Of a DNA stretch of 5,302 nucleotides, positions 5,116 through 5,302 are shown piece after piece. Origin of the DNA: Giesbergeria sp. (GTDB lineage Bacteria; Pseudomonadota; Gammaproteobacteria; Burkholderiales; Burkholderiaceae_C); contig JAGOCN010000151.1 in assembly GCA_017998735.1 (NCBI GenBank), positions 1-5,302 on the forward strand. The letters run 5' to 3'. How positions within the stretch are numbered: position 1 is the stretch's first letter; every line of letters begins with the position of its first letter. The translations under genes and the position numbers were made by a program. The notes beneath the pieces were generated by a model. That model had not been told where the DNA came from. It saw nothing but the letters and a program-made list of their open reading frames with translations, and searched no databases.

Positions 5116-5302
5116 TCACAGCCGGTCGGTGGAAAGCAGCTGCGCCAGCCGCGCCTCCAGCGGCAGCGGCTCGCCATGCAGCTGCGCGGCCAGCAGTTCG
5201 CCGCACAGCACCGCGCGGCTCAGCCCGCGCGCGCCCATGGCGGTGCACACCCACAGGCCGGGCAGGGCGCTGCTGTCCACCGGCCCGACCAGGGGCAGCC
5301 GG
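5116..5302 (-). CDS. mnmC: C-terminal end of an FAD-dependent oxidoreductase, probably MnmC (5' part off window)
   Basis: Only the last 61 codons are visible, ending at a TGA at 5118-5116. The translation contains GLWVCTAMGARGLSRAVLCG and then ELLAAQLHGEPLPLEARL, ending LLSTDRL. In MnmC and related DAO-family oxidoreductases, the G-(S/A)-RG-L segment near the C-terminus is part of the FAD-binding site, and the ELLA...GEPLPL stretch is characteristic of the MnmC C-terminal domain. MnmC completes the 5-methylaminomethyl-2-thiouridine modification at the tRNA wobble base by FAD-dependent removal of the carboxymethyl group followed by methylation. It is unrelated in function to the cys genes and separated from them by 248 bp. 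With so little visible, another DAO-family oxidoreductase is possible. Confidence 0.75.
   Translation of the reverse strand, partial: RLPLVGPVDSSALPGLWVCTAMGARGLSRAVLCGELLAAQLHGEPLPLEARLAQLLSTDRL

Noticed and set aside
4956..5177. A 73-codon minus-strand open frame spanning the mnmC end and the intergenic region
   Set aside because: It overlaps the mnmC-like C-terminus in another frame and runs through the repeat-like hairpin; no protein features are visible.

Overview
The window is GC-rich chromosomal DNA (roughly 65% G+C by eye). Every credible gene lies on the minus strand, so the biology reads from high to low coordinates. Gene content, gene order and protein style suggest a betaproteobacterium, most likely a comamonad (Acidovorax/Comamonas/Delftia-like). 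That placement is inference from family knowledge; no search was run.

Layout in the direction of transcription: (1) 5302-5116, the last 61 codons of an FAD-dependent oxidoreductase, most likely the C-terminal end of the tRNA-modification enzyme MnmC. (2) 5115-4868, a 248-bp intergenic region. Its first half holds a short hairpin-bearing element resembling a comamonad intergenic repeat. Its second half is AT-rich, with a perfect 16-bp palindrome and a plausible promoter. (3) 4867-4064, a TauE/SafE-type membrane permease. (4) 4063-4017, a T-rich spacer. (5) 4016-2181, cysI, the sulfite reductase hemoprotein. (6) 2180-2105, a 76-bp spacer with a small GGTGC triplet repeat. (7) 2104-1724, a DUF934 gene. 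(8) 1722-880, cysH, of the adenylyl-sulfate (APS) reductase type. (9) 883-1, cysD, sulfate adenylyltransferase subunit 2, cut by the window edge shortly before its C-terminus. cysN probably follows outside the window.

Together genes 3 to 9 form an assimilatory sulfate-reduction operon. CysD (with CysN) activates sulfate to APS, CysH reduces APS to sulfite, and CysI reduces sulfite to sulfide for cysteine synthesis. The permease probably moves sulfite or another sulfur oxyanion across the membrane. DUF934 is a conserved companion of CysI of unknown mechanism. CysH carries the iron-sulfur cysteines of APS reductases, so no APS kinase (CysC) is needed. No CysJ flavoprotein is seen, so CysI probably takes electrons from ferredoxin or an unidentified donor. 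The genes are tightly packed: DUF934 and cysH are separated by 1 nt, and cysH and cysD overlap by 4 nt as ATGA.

I see no mobile element, CRISPR array, RNA gene or defence system, and no evidence of a wholly new system. The points most worth a second look are the palindromic operator candidate, the repeat-like element and its resemblance to the start of the DUF934 gene, the T-rich permease-cysI junction, and the unexplained role of DUF934.
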